A program made the translations under genes and the position numbers. The notes below the pieces were generated by a model. That model did not search any database. It was not told the origin of the DNA and was given only the letters and a program-made list of their open reading frames with translations. From Meconema thalassinum (Eukaryota > Arthropoda > Insecta > Orthoptera > Tettigoniidae), in contig OX336392.1 in the NCBI GenBank assembly GCA_946902985.2, positions 20,186,716 to 20,250,715 on the forward strand: 64,000 nt of DNA, given 5' to 3'. Shown in pieces: positions 31,031-42,452 of the stretch. Positions within the stretch are counted from its first letter, which is position 1. The number at the start of each line of letters is the position of its first letter.

Positions 31031-32154
31031 TTCTCATCCCTTGGAGTAATCGTGGGTCATATCAAAAATTCTTTCAGACAAAAGTTTTAGGTAATTATTA
31101 GGGGAATATTGTCCATTTTGTACGGTTTTGATATTGTGCCTATTAAGAGAGAGATGTTTCCCGAAAAACCCACTTTTTCCCACCCCTTTGGTCAATGGTT
31201 GGTGCTATAAAAAAAACTCTTCAAACATAAATTTTTGGGCTTTATCCGACACATAGTATGAACGTTGAACGGATTCGATATTTCACATATTAAGAGAGTT
31301 ATAGCAATATTTCACTCTTTCGAAAAAAGCCCCCCATTTTCACCCCCTTCGACCGATTTAGCCCATTAACGAACTCGACCGAGATTTTATAGGTATACAT
31401 ATTTGGTAAAAAATTCAAAGTGATTGGTGCAAAATTACGGCAGTTATCGTGTCCACAAGAAACTGATATATATATATACATACATGAATTATATATAAAC
31501 TTTTGAACTGACGGTGGTTTTGGGGTCTGGGGGATGTGAAACGCGAAGATATGTCGAAATTTTCCGGAAGTCGAAACATGGGACCCATTGCAATAGTTAG
31601 CTTTCTAATGAAATCTACCTAACATGTAACTACGCAAAAGTGCCGACATTTTAGTAACATATTTCCTTCCATTTAAAAGCCTTCGTCATGCCGATGCCCC
31701 CTCGTTACCCCCGGTTGTCTGTTCTGCGTCAACAGATAGCGTGGGGAGACTGTGTAGGAGTACAATTTAATTCCGAGTATCTGCAACTTCCGTTTGAGTT
31801 AACCAATTACTGTGCATTTTGCTGGCAGTCGCGTCCAGTTATTTTACGTATTTCACGTCAGGCCAATATTTAATTAGCGGCTATGCATCAGTGCAATACA
31901 TGGTTACCCTCACTGGCAGGCAAATCAATAGATCTCCTCCGCTACAAAACATTATGTCCGATAAAAATTCAGTCAGCTGATCCAAATTTCAAAGCGACAA
32001 TAATTACAGTTCAATACTGTTCTAATATTGTGTCATAAGTTTTTATATTGAAATTACATCGTGTACGATGAATATTATTACCATCACAAATGAGTCTACA
32101 TTACTGTACATAATATATTATTAACATTCGTATAAAGAATCTAGTTGCTGTTGT
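31031..32154. other. Unassigned sequence
   Basis: Unlike copy 2 of repeat R, copy 1 continues here with TTTTTCTCATCCCTTGGAGT and similar sequence of unknown nature. A (TA)n run is at 31469-31480. No coding domain. Confidence 0.35.
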
Positions 32155-32455
32155 TGCTTCATTTGAGGGGTTTTGGACATAGTGTACATGGGCGTGTGTA
32201 GAATGTCCATGATAACCTGTGTTACCTGTGCTGTCTGTAGTAATGTGTGAATTTGTAATTCAGGTGGTGATTAGTAAGAAGGCAGCTCTGGGTTTAAGCT
32301 AGAAACCACCTCGGCATTTACCCGGAGTATAAGTGGGAGATTATGGAAAACCACTTCCAGGATGACCGATGTGGAAATCGAAGTCGCCTCATCTGAATTT
32401 TGCCTCACGAGGCTGAGTGTACCCCGCTTCAGTCCTCAGATCAGAAGTAAATTTC
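32155..32455 (+). mobile_element. S4 SINE copy
   Basis: GTGTGTAGAATGTCCATGAT, GTAATGTGTGAATTTGTAAT, GGAAAACCACTTCCAGGATG, CTCACGAGGCTGAGTGTACC, then CAGTCCTCAGATCAGA. The terminal tRNA-like part seen at 58318 is missing. Confidence 0.7.
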
Positions 32456-33082
32456 TTAGTAGAGATAGGAATCGTCACCCATCAATCAATCAAAAATTAC
32501 AGGTTCACGAAATATCGGGGAAATAAAAGTCAATGGCCTGGTAGGTTATTTTGATAAATCTTTAATCCATAAAAAAAAGGGCGCTTCGCTCCGAGTAAAA
32601 CAAGCCGTCACATAGGTTTCTCCAATTATGGGTTCACGAATTATCAAATATTACGTCAATGACCTAAAAGTTATGTTCTCTTTTCATTCGGTAAAAATAA
32701 GTAGTGCATGGGAAAAATGAGAAAAACTGCCTTTATTACGAGATGTCACACGATCCTCCCCGATGATTGGTTCGTGAGATATCGGGTTCACGGGCTGCAA
32801 CATGCAGTCGCAGTGCGTGCTTTAACGCTCACGGCTACGGGTGTAATAGAATTCTCCCTAGCGCTCTACAGTGAGGAATGCTATCATACCGGGAGAGAAT
32901 ATTCGAAATATGAGTATATTAAGGGTGGGGGTGTTACTAGGCCCTACTAGCCTAGGCCAATCCAGAAATCACGTTTCTTGAAGAAAAAACATGGAGAAGT
33001 TTATTGCCACCAGATCAGTGGAGTAACTACCGGAGGGGGGGGGGGGGTGATTAGGGGGACCAATTCCCCCCAAAGCCAAATA
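32456..33082. other. Unassigned sequence
   Basis: No gene recognised. A run of about 14 G lies near 33035-33048. Confidence 0.3.
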
Positions 33083-33083
33083 A

Positions 33084-34435
33084 ACAAGAAATTCCGTGAC
33101 GAACTAAAGAGTCTACTTTTCATGGCAATGATTATTCTCCAGTATATGAACCCATCTAGAATAATGACGAAATTAAGTCGGTAATATCGAAATGTCTAAT
33201 TAGTTCGAAATATTCCTGGTATAATGTAGCCTAATAGAGCACTACAGTTGGCAGCCCTGGTGACCGAATATATTCTTAGTTCCATCTCTTAAGGTACAGA
33301 ATACAAAATTTGGTTGAAGTCCAATGGACGTTACATTCACTTAGACATTGGATCTATCAGCACGCGTAAAAGCATGTTGGCAACAATGTCATGCGTGTGC
33401 TGGTTAGAAATAATCGGAAATAATATGATATCTTGTTGTGCCAATTTTGGATGAAATCCATTTGTTAGTATAGAAGTTACATGTGTTTTAAAATTGGTCC
33501 TATCAGCAGGCATAGAATCATGTTGGCAGCACTGACTTATATTAATTATTCCAAATTAATCTAGAATGTCAGCTGCTATACGTGTGCAAAGTATAGGGCT
33601 GTTGGCTTGCATACTTCCTGATATATTGATATTAGGGTAAAAATATAGACAGCATTTATTAACAGTTGGCAACCCTGATTGGTCTTAAGAATACTTATAG
33701 TCATATCTGTTATCTTACACATAGCACATACGAAATTTGGTTGAAATCCAACTGATAGTATAGAAGTTACATGTATTTAAAAATTGGTCCTATCAGCAGG
33801 CTTAGAATCATGTTGGTAGAACTGAAGTATATAAGTTACTCCAAAATTAATCTAAAATGTCAGGTACTATACGGGTGCATAGTTTAAAGCTGTCGGCTTG
33901 CATACTTTCCGATATATTGGTATTTGGATAAAAGAGTAGAGAGATCAATTATTAACAGTTGGCAGCCTTGGTGGCTCTTAAGAACACGCTCAGTCATATC
34001 TGTTTATGTCCACATAATACATACAAAATTTGGTTGAAATCCAATTGATAGTGTAGAAGTTATAGGCATTTGAAAATTGGACTTATCAGAAGGCTTAACA
34101 TTATTTTGGCAACACTGTCATATATGGCCTCCTGGAAATTAAACTGAAATAGTGTTATCTACATGTGTGCCAGTTTTGGAATAGCTCCCATGCATACCTT
34201 CCAAGATATCCAACATGGAGCTCGAATTTCTAGTGCGTTTTTTCAGCAGTTGCTAGCACTGACATCATTTTCAAATATGGACGTGAGATATTCCGGTATA
34301 CATCTTTACTCATACTAAATTTGGTTTCGATTGCTGCAGCCAGACTGACAGAAGGACAGACAGACACACATTTTCCCGGATCGATCTCATAAGTCTACTT
34401 TTTCCTCATTTTTGCAAAATGTGAAAAGTAGGCTA
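33084..34435 (-). mobile_element. Family A array element, full-length copy A2
   Basis: On minus: a 5' hairpin block with AGCCTACTTTTC and its inverted partner AAAAAGTAGACTT (about 34390-34435), GATCGATCCGGGAAAATGTG and a short GTCT repeat. About eight monomers of ~146 bp with GCTGCCAAC words follow, then GAAAAGTAGACTC, the stem-loop region AGTTCGTCACGGAATT and TCTTGT at 33084. The C/G run present in A1 and A4 is lacking here. Confidence 0.65.
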
Positions 34436-34446
34436 CAAATATTGCA

Positions 34447-34600
34447 CCCGGCATCCGGGGCCATACGATAAAAACAATAAAATAAATAAAATCCTTGCCG
34501 GCCGTGAAAGCCAATATTTCATTAATTTGGTACTCTAAAGGGAGGATTTACTTATTTATCGTATGGCTCTTAGTGCCTGGAGTGTCGCTACAAAAAACGG
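34447..34600. mobile_element. Two opposed S1 3'-end fragments
   Basis: GGCCATACGATAAAAACAAT with an AAATAAATAAA tail (34459-34492) is an S1 3' end on +. TTACTTATTTATCGTATGGC ... TGCCTGGAGTGTC (34549-34590) is one on -. Only tail ends are present. Confidence 0.5.
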
Positions 34601-34786
34601 CCCTAATACAGGGTCTGCTACCCCAGCGGTGGTCCGGGGCGGTGTTAACCAAGAGCCCGCTGATGAGTCAAACTTGGTGCACCTAGATGATTTGCTGGAG
34701 TTTAACCCTTATAGTGCCAAGGCCCAATATATCAGTTGTGGGATATTTTGCTTAAATGCCAATGGTCGATCCATCATCACCGTTAT

Positions 34787-36183
34787 TTAGCCTACTTTCA
34801 TTTATGAAAAAATAGGTTTATGTGATCATATTTAGTCCGTGTGTGTGTGTGTGAGAGAGTATGTGTGTCCCACCTAATAACTTCTAAACAGATAGAGTGA
34901 TTTAAATGAAACTTGGTGAGGTCATAGCACGATTTTGACCGACCCCGACCATGCCCTTCAAATTTAATTACGACTCACCAATCAAAGATGGCAGCTGTAC
35001 GAAATATTTCACCAGCATTCTATATCTCCGAAACTATACCTGAAATCAACCTGAAATTTGGTACGGTGATAAAGAAAGCAAGCAAGCTTGTAGTGACCGT
35101 TAATCTCGAGATCCTGAGCGTCGGGACCTCCTTTTTACATGGAATCCGAACCACAGGACATGGCATTTCACTTCGAAAATCTCACATGCAATGACCGGGA
35201 ATCGAACCCGGACCGCCTTGGTGAGAAGCATACAGCTAGACCGCTGAGCCACCACGCCCCTACGGTGATAAAGAGCACTACTACAAGTTCATCTATGTAA
35301 CTTTCAAAATCGTGTAAAGCACAGAACGAACATGGCGACCAAGTGAAGTTCAAACATTTTAATAAACCTTTCCCGCGATTTAACCATCTGAGCGCAGTGA
35401 AATATTGTACAGCAAATGTTTATACACATTGTAATGCACTGACATCAAATTTAGTTCAGTTGTTTACATAACATCAAAATGCCGGCTGTGCGAAATTTTA
35501 AAATTAAGTTTTAATATTTTGTGTATTAATCATGCGATCGAAGTGAACGTTTGAATAATGAACCTACGCAATAATCGTCTTCTAACAGTACATAACTCTA
35601 TGGCCTACGTATATTAAAATCCAACATGGCGACCTTCCGAAATATTTAGACGGTTCTCAATATCTATTAATCTATGACAGCAATGATAGAAGCTATAAAC
35701 ATAAGTTCACCTATGGGACTTTCAATAACCTGGTGAGCACAAATCCAACATGGCGGCGACGTGAAATATAAATATTTAAATGGACGTTTCTCGTGATTTA
35801 ACCATCCGAGCGCTGTAAAACGTGGAACGGTAAATGCGTATACACATATTAATCCATTGACATGTCATTTATTTCAATTGTTTTCATAACCACAAGATGG
35901 CAGCTGTGCGAAATTTCAAAATCTCGTTTTTATTTCTCGTGTCGCAATCATGCGATTGAATACTATAGGCTACCTACACAATAATCATCATGTAATATTA
36001 CACAACTCTATGGCCTAAATATATAAAAATCCAACATGGTGACCATCGGAAATATTCAGACGGTTCTCATTATCTACGAATTTATTACAGCAATCAAACT
36101 GAAATTTTGTATGTTGATAGTGGCAATTAACATAAGTAGGATATATGAAAATAGGCTATCTTATTCTTCACGGACCTACTTGT
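34787..36183 (+). mobile_element. Family B array element, copy B3, with nested SINE
   Basis: 5' hairpin TTAGCCTACTTTCAT-TTATGAAAAAATAGGTTTA, GTGTGT/GAGAGA microsatellite (34840-34868), the CTAATAACTTCTAAACAG block, and monomers with ATGGC(A/G)(G/A)-type words at about 34987, 35332, 35481, 35625, 35750, 35898 and 36036. It ends with ATAGGCTAT, stem-loop TTCTTCACGGACC, and TACTTGT. The extra length between 35075 and 35261 is an S5 SINE. Confidence 0.65.
35076..35260 (-). mobile_element. S5 SINE, full copy nested in family B
   Basis: The host word TACGGTGATAAAGA (14 bp) is perfectly duplicated at 35062-35075 and 35261-35274. The minus-strand head GGGGCGTGGTGGCTCAGCGG and B box GGGTTCGATTCCCGG lie at the right. 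The body has GGAGGTCCCGACGCTCAGGA and the 3' tail is GCTTGCTTGCTTTC. Confidence 0.95.
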
Positions 36184-36414
36184 ATAACAATTATTGTATA
36201 GTTCTATCACTATTGTAAACAAGACAACGCGGGATCATTCTCTCTCTGGATATATCAATGCGTTTAAGTTGCTTGAATAACAGGATTCATAAAGAGAGCT
36301 TTGGAGCCATTTTACAGTGTTGCCTGATTAACAATTGATATTACAACTTTCAGACGGTCAACTCTAAGTAATTCCAATTACGCATGTAATTTATTTCAGG
36401 TCATTTTCACATAA

Positions 36415-37614
36415 ATTCCCCCAGGGGCTCACATCTAGTGCGACGTGGGTTGGGGACCACGGGACCCCAGCTGAACCCGGCATTGCTTCCACTTACTTGT
36501 GCCAGGCTCCTCTCCGTCTTCTTTCCTGTCGACCTCTCTTGGTCAACTCTTATTCTCTTCCAACCCCGACGGCTTAGAGTATCCGAGGCCTAGGGAGTCT
36601 CTTCCTTTCCCACCTTAACTTGGCCCTTGTCTCATCTTTCCTGATCCCCCATTCTTCTATAGATCAGCCTTCGTTTTCTTTTGTGATTTTTTTAAAATCT
36701 CAACCACATTTTGAAAGTATTTTCAATCTCCGTTGCATTTTGTAAGTATTTTGGATAGCGGGATTCCACTTATTGTGAGTATTTTGAATCTGGTATGGCA
36801 TTTTCAATCTAATTTGCATTGTGTATTTTCAATTTCAATTACATTTTGTAAGTATTTTGAATCCCAATCGCATTTTGTAAGAATTTTCAATTTCAATTGC
36901 ATTTTGTAAGTATTTTGAATCCCAAACGCATTTTGTAAGAATTTTCAATTTCAATTGCATTTTGTAAGTATTTTGAATCCCAAACGCATTTTGTAAGAAT
37001 TTTCAATTTCAATTGCATTTTGTAAGTATTTTGAATCCCAAACGCATTTTGTAAGAATTTTCAATTTCAATTGCATTTTGTAAGTATTTTGAATCCCAAA
37101 CGCATTTTGTAAGAATTTTCAATTTCAATTACATTTTGTAATTATTTTGAATTTCAATCGCATTTTGTAAGAATTTTCAATTTCAATTGCATTTTGTAAG
37201 TATTTTGAATCCCAAACGCATTTTGTAAGAATTTTCAATTTCAATTACATTTTGTAAGTATTTTGAATCCCAAACGCATTTTGTAAGTATTTTGAATTTC
37301 GAATTGCCTTTTGTGAGTTTTTTGAATCTACATTGCATTTTGTAAGTATTTTGAACCTAAACTACATTTTGTACGTGTTTTTTCAATATATTACTTTTGT
37401 GAGTATTTTCCTTCTAAATTGCGTTTGTGAGTATTTCCACTCTCTTTTTTGTGAGTCGTTTCAATCTGAGTTCCATTTTGTGAGTATTTTCAGTCCACCT
37501 TAATTTTTGTTATTGTTTCTATTTCATTGTCATTTTCGCGATCACCCAGACCATTAGGGGCCGATAACCTAGATGTTAGGCCCCTTAAAACAACAATTAT
37601 CATCATCATCTTTT
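36415..37614 (+). mobile_element. Repeat M with (ATC)n tail, copy 1
   Basis: Shares its whole layout with 44726-45521: GGCTCACATCT.GTG, GGGACCCCAGCTGA, TCTTTCCTGTCGACCTCTCT, a run of degenerate 29-bp ATTTTGTAAGTATTTT repeats, then CACCCAGACCATTAGGGGCC. It ends with a hairpin (AGGGGCC ... GGCCCCT, 37555-37585) and an ATCATCATCATC tail. A 3' hairpin plus trinucleotide tail suggests a non-LTR or SINE-type 3' end. No coding sequence seen. Confidence 0.65.
36840..37300 (+). repeat. 58-bp tandem repeat (dimer of 29 bp)
   Basis: GAATCCCA or its variant begins at 36859, 36917, 36975, 37033, 37091, 37149, 37207 and 37265, an exact 58-bp step each time. Each unit is two diverged 29-bp halves starting GCATTTTGTAAG(T/A)ATTTT. 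Copies are nearly identical, so the expansion is recent within repeat M. Confidence 0.95.
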
Positions 37615-37989
37615 AAATATATTCGAGTGAATGGAAGTAGTTCGTGTTGACTGACTGAAAATTAAACATTTTGCAGTCAGCGGACTTCCCGCACGTGTTT
37701 TGTTTGAAGTAGTTTGATAGAACTACTCAATTACTGCATGCCTACCCCTTATGAGATGCGATGAAATTCTATGCGGTGGAGGGTTTTTATTGTCGGATAA
37801 AATATACCAACTCTTTGGACTCCTTCATAGGAAGGTTATACCTGCTTGAGATTTTTGTTCTCGCAGTAAAGAGGTGCAGGTGCGCTTCATAAAACGGGAG
37901 GTAGCGCGCAGTTCACTACTCCTGTGGGAATGGGGTTCCAGGTGGGGACGCCAAGAGCTCACTTAGAATTATTTATATTTACTTAAATT

Positions 37990-39023
37990 GAGTACTAAAA
38001 TACATGGGAGTACCAGAACATATCATTAACCTCATCCGGAACTTATACTCTGATCAAGAAGCTACAGGGAGAACCATATATGGAACAAGTAAATGGGTTA
38101 AGATTCAAAAAGGAGTATGGCAAGGCTGTATATTGTCACCTTACCTTTTCAATCTGTATGCAGAACACATTATGAGGAATGTGGGGTTAGATGAAGAAGA
38201 AACAGGAATCAAAATAGCTGGGTTAAATATAAACAACCTGAGATATGCAGATAATACAATCCTGATGGCTGAAACTGAAGAAGATTTAAAAAATCTCTTA
38301 CTGAAAGTGAAAGAGGAAAGTTCAAAGGCTGGACTAATGTTGAATGTCAAGAAAACAAAAATTATGACCTCTACAACTGTCAATTCATGGCGTGTAGGAG
38401 GAGAAAAAATGGAGATAGTCTATGCTTTTAACTATCTTGGCTCACAGATTTCTGCCGTTGGTGACTGCAGACATGAGATCAAAAGACGATTGCTACTTGG
38501 TAGACAGGCATTTTCAAATATGGACAATATCTTAAGGAGTAGAGACCAAACCTTAACAACAAAGATCCGTATAGTAAGGGCTAAGGTTTTTCCAGTTGTG
38601 ATGTACGGATGTGAGACCTGGACCATAAGAAAAGCTGAACGCCGTAGAATAGATTCCTTCGAATTATGGTGTTGGAGAAGAGTTCTTCGAGTTCCATGGA
38701 CTGCGAAGAGAACCAATAAGTCAGTTTTACAGCAAATTAAACCAGCTTGTTTCTTGGAGGGCTTAATCCTGAAACAAAAACTGAGCAACTTTGGACACAT
38801 CATGAGAAGACATAATTCATTAGAGAAGACCTTAATGCTGGGGAAGATAGAAGGCACAAGAAGAAGAGGGAGGCAAGGAATGAGATGGATGGATGGCATC
38901 ACAGAAGCACTAAACTCCAGCTTGGAAAATCTTCGAGAGGCAGTGCAGGACAGAAGAAATTTGACGTAGTCTAGTACATGGGGTCACGGAGAGTCGGAAT
39001 CGGCTAAACGAATAGAGAGAGAG
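37990..39023 (+). mobile_element. LINE A (RTE-like), 5'-truncated
   Basis: Flanked by AAATT (37985-37989 and 39024-39028), the word that is single in the uninterrupted LINE D relative. It contains a reverse-transcriptase fragment and a short 3' UTR with GTCACGGAGAGTCGGAATCG and an AGAGAGAGAG-like tail. Confidence 0.82.
38004..38969 (+). pseudogene. Non-LTR reverse transcriptase, C-terminal 321 aa
   Basis: Encodes the second half of the RT domain and the C-terminal region of an RTE-like LINE ORF, with no internal stop. GVWQGCILSPYLFNLY (residues 37-52) is the RT motif before the active site. The active-site box is YADN at residues 81-84 where YADD is expected, so one catalytic Asp is replaced. 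FNYLGSQIS, VMYGCETWTIRKAE, FELWCWRRVLRVPWTAKR, FGHIMRRHNSLEKTLMLGKI and RRRGRQGMRWMDGI follow, as usual in this family. The endonuclease and the first RT motifs are missing through 5' truncation; the Met at 38004 is internal (the frame is open back to 37992). Confidence 0.9.
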
Positions 39024-39309
39024 AAATTAAGTTATATTCGCTACTATTATTATTCTATGGCTAAGTTTTAGTTTCTTTGCCTTGTTTTAATTCATAACCT
39101 GTTACTACCTGTATGAACATTTGTTATTATTCTGGGACTTATCTAAATTGAACTAATTTTAATTTATAGATGAACAATCAATATATTGATATGGCTCTGT
39201 ACAATCTGTATATCTCTTTTGCATTACAAATCATTAGTGTAAAATTCCATTAATTTTGCCTGACGCCATGACCTCATGAGAGGAGTTAATGGGAGATGAA
39301 ATGAATGAA

Positions 39310-39622
39310 ACTGGGCAAGTTGAATTACAAGTAGTTCCAACTTTGGCTACCAGACGTCACTGACACCCAGCGGCGAACTTGATAGAGCGTTTCTAACCTA
39401 ATAACCTACACATTTAGCCACACACTACCAATTGTAGTGGAAGGTTCTTTATCATGCCATAAATCTATCATATGGGCCCGCCGGCTTTACTTCCCCTCTA
39501 AAGGAAGGCATACTGAGGGATTTTGACGCTCTTAAAAATCCGACGACTTCGACTGGGTTTGAACCCGCGATCTTCGGCATAGCAGTACAGCATGATACCG
39601 ACTACGCCTCCGAAGCCAACTA
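39310..39622 (-). mobile_element. S1 SINE, 3'-truncated copy
   Basis: TACAAGTAGTTCCAACTTTG, GGCTTTACTTCCCCTCTAAA and the minus-strand tRNA-like head with B box GGGTTTGAACCCG (39557-39569). The (TAAA)n tail end is missing. Confidence 0.85.
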
Positions 39623-40309
39623 GAATTACTCTGTTACTATTTATACGAAATTCAAAATATTAACACGCAAATACCAAAATATATTATTTAGTGTGTGTAG
39701 GCTGTCAAAATTATTTTTCAATTTCCTTATTAATTTAAAAGGAATTAAGTATTTTGAATGAAGCAAAGTATCAATAACTGTATTTTGCATCTAATATGTT
39801 TAAATAACTTATATAATTATATATCTGCTGTGGAATTTTCACTAAACTTGGTTTGCCATTCTTAACATAAGCACTCATAATATTATGTTAGCATGAAAAG
39901 CGTTAATTCCTTACCCGTGATAGCCAATTCCATAAATTCTGTGGTTCTGAAATTCTTCTCGATGTGAAACTCTTCAATTTACTCTCCTAAAAGATTTGAT
40001 TTTTTTTTTTTCACCTGTACCCTTCAATTCATTAATGAAACACTAAAAGTCATCTCTTTCCCTCCCAATGATCAACAGAATATGGCACGTAGGAACTGGA
40101 GTTTAAAAAAATATCCAGGCAGCTAAAAATACACATCTAGTATTAAGTGAGATTGATGGCGAAAGCATTAAGTAGATTTTAATGTTTACACAAAAAAATC
40201 GTGGTTGCGCATACTAATTCAGGTGAAACATTAGATAGGCGGGCTAGTTGCTTTACTTCCCATTGTGTTCATGAATAATAAGTTGCTCTCATCATACATT
40301 TGTTTTCCT
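39623..40309. other. Unassigned AT-rich sequence
   Basis: No gene or repeat recognised. Confidence 0.35.
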
Positions 40310-40310
40310 A

Positions 40311-40930
40311 GTGTTAGATGAACATAAAATAAACGCACGTCTTGTATCTGCTACCACTTTTAATACATTTATTGCAGCCGAATGCTCAGGAAAGGTTTTA
40401 CAATATTTGCTCTCTTTGGGAACTGCTATGCCATTATTCGACGCGAAAATAACGCCCATCGCCACATATGGACTTGAAATCATATGGGAGAAATTATCCC
40501 TGGCAGACTTGAGAACGCTTGAAGCAGTCAAATCGCGCTTCCTGAAGGCTACCCTGGGGTTATCGAAATATACAAAATCAAGATTAGCATATGAACTCGC
40601 CAGGGAGACTTTCTTCATTGAGGACCTTCGTATGAAGAGAGGCCTACCATCCACAGACGCCTGGAAAAAATTAATGCAGGAAAGAATACAGAAAAGGGAC
40701 GAAATATGGTTCGAGTTTTACACCACGGAGGCCATGATGACTAGGGCATGGATGAACACAAATCAAGACTTGCGACACTTTGTCAATTCGATGGCGGTAC
40801 ATGGGTATCGCCATAAACTGTGTAATACCGAATACTTTCATGACCCTGATGAATCCTGCGTATGTAAATTATGCGGGGTGCAATGAAGTAGATACCACGC
40901 AATTTCTTGTGCAAATCGGGGATCATCCAT
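40311..40930 (+). pseudogene. LINE B ORF2 C-terminal region, plus copy
   Basis: An open frame of 191 codons (40311-40886) reads ITPIATYGLEIIWEKLSLAD, LEAVKSRFLKATLGLSKYTK, LAYELARETFFIEDLRMKRG and VHGYRHKLCNTEYFHDPDES, and ends CVCKLCGVQ. After the stop the same frame gives SRYHAISC, completing a C-x2-C...H...C zinc-knuckle-like motif. This region typically follows RT in a class of arthropod non-LTR elements. The RT core is missing; the 5' side is truncated and the start is not a true initiator. Confidence 0.82.
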
Positions 40931-41591
40931 TGTGAAGTTTTGTGAATGACAGTTTGTTATAATCAATATGCACAATTTGTGTGATTTATCTTTAATAATA
41001 ATAATTACATTAGATCACAATTGCACTGTTCATTTGCTTGCATTTATAAGGTCATTAGAGACCCTGTCCTGCTTTTGCATTGCTTCATGTGATGATGTTC
41101 ACACCTTTCGTCACATATTTAACACACGCTTTGTTCATCTGTTTGGTGATATTTAGTAATTATACATATTTTATGGTGGAAACCATGAATCGCGAGCCCG
41201 ATGATTGAGTTCCTTTGCGTTTGATTGGTGTCGGTCCATTGTCTATTTAACATGGCATCTGTTCCAAAATATCCATTATCTATCTCTTTCTCCTTCTGTT
41301 TCCTTCTGTATAAGCGCATGTACTTGGTAGGAATTCTTTGAGCCTTATATCCTCGAGGAAAAAACGTTTCTTTTGCTAGAATGTATGTCATTCTATTTGG
41401 CATCAGATACGCTGGGCTGTCCATGTTGTCCGCATGGCAGATACACGCCTCCCAAAGAGAATCATGTACTCCCAACTAAAGAATGGACTGCGTAACCATG
41501 GAGGGCAGCTTAAACGATACTAGGGTGTCCTTAAACATAGCTTCAAAGAGTGTCAAATTGATACGGTCAACTGGGAAACCACAGCCGATGA

Positions 41592-42452
41592 GTTATAAGA
41601 CAACGTACCACGGACATAACGTACCACTTGAAAGAGTGGGAAGTATTTAGGGTGCATGAAACCCTAACCACACGGCCACTTGCTCGGTATTGCTCAATTA
41701 ATACTGGTAATAAATACGTGGGCAATAACATAATATAAACGGCTTCTTTCATTCCATTCCTGACCCGGTCGGAGACTGGAAGCAGGCTGTGGATGTTCAT
41801 TTCAAACTAATATAAAATATGATAAGTTTTTGGATTCTCATCACACATTATTCAGGCTTTGGACTGTTTAAAATCAGGTGTGGTTAAGCTCTGGCCATTA
41901 TTCATTTTCTTTACTTTGTTTTTTTTAATTTTTAAAATTGTTTTTTGAGGGTTTTATATCCTAGCGAATGGCAAATTCGTCATGGAAAGTTTCATTCTAA
42001 GTGAATTGCAAGTTCGCCAAGTGAAGTTTCATTCCAAGTTCTGCGAATATGAGAGAGCTCTCAAGCAAGATTTCAAGTTTCCATTCTCTTCATACCGCTT
42101 CATTATTCTGCCAAGCTGTACATCATACTTGACATATTTCTTCTTTCTCTTTGAACTTTCAATGTACAATTCGTACTTCATCTGTCGAAGTGCGCACATA
42201 AACCGCCCTTATTCGTTGTACACAACTCCATGTTACAATAAGCCGCACAGTGTGATCACCACTGATGTTTATGTGGTAATGAACCTGTAACTGGAATGCC
42301 CGTCTGACATCAAGTGGTACGTTATGTCCTAGTGTAAATATTTGGGGATTACGGGAAAACCGTTCTTAGGTAGATAACGACCTAAGTGGTACGTTATGTC
42401 CTCGAAAATCAAGTGGTACATTTTGTCCGTGGTACGTTATGTCCGGACACCC
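41592..42452. mobile_element. Unclassified TIR DNA transposon, 861 bp, 9-bp target duplication
   Basis: Host word AGCCGATGA is duplicated at 41583-41591 and 42453-42461, and removing one copy plus the insert restores the LINE C frame. The ends carry inverted repeats: GACAACGTACCACGGACATA ... GTACCACTTGA on the left, and their complement at 42409-42440. Further CAAGTGGTACGTTATGTCC units lie at 42312 and 42391. The element has no transposase; a fragment of the S6 SINE lies inside (41743-41815). A 9-bp duplication fits MULE-like groups among others, so the superfamily is left open. Confidence 0.82.
41743..41815 (+). mobile_element. S6 SINE fragment inside the DNA transposon
   Basis: TTCATTCCATTCCTGACCCGGTCGG and AAGCAGGCTGTGGAT are the reverse complement of the 58545-58610 part of the S6 copy. 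Only the 3' portion is present. Confidence 0.7.

Larger units (their letters stand above)
37968..39250 (-). mobile_element. LINE D 3' end, interrupted by LINE A
   Basis: 39029-39250 is the reverse complement of the 3' UTR of LINE D at 44430-44640 (shared: TTGATTGTTCAT, ATAAATTAAAATTAGTTC, CAAGGCAAAGAAACTAAAAC). The last part continues left of LINE A at 37968-37989 (TTATTTATATTTACTTAAATT). LINE A therefore landed in this 3' UTR. Confidence 0.78.
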
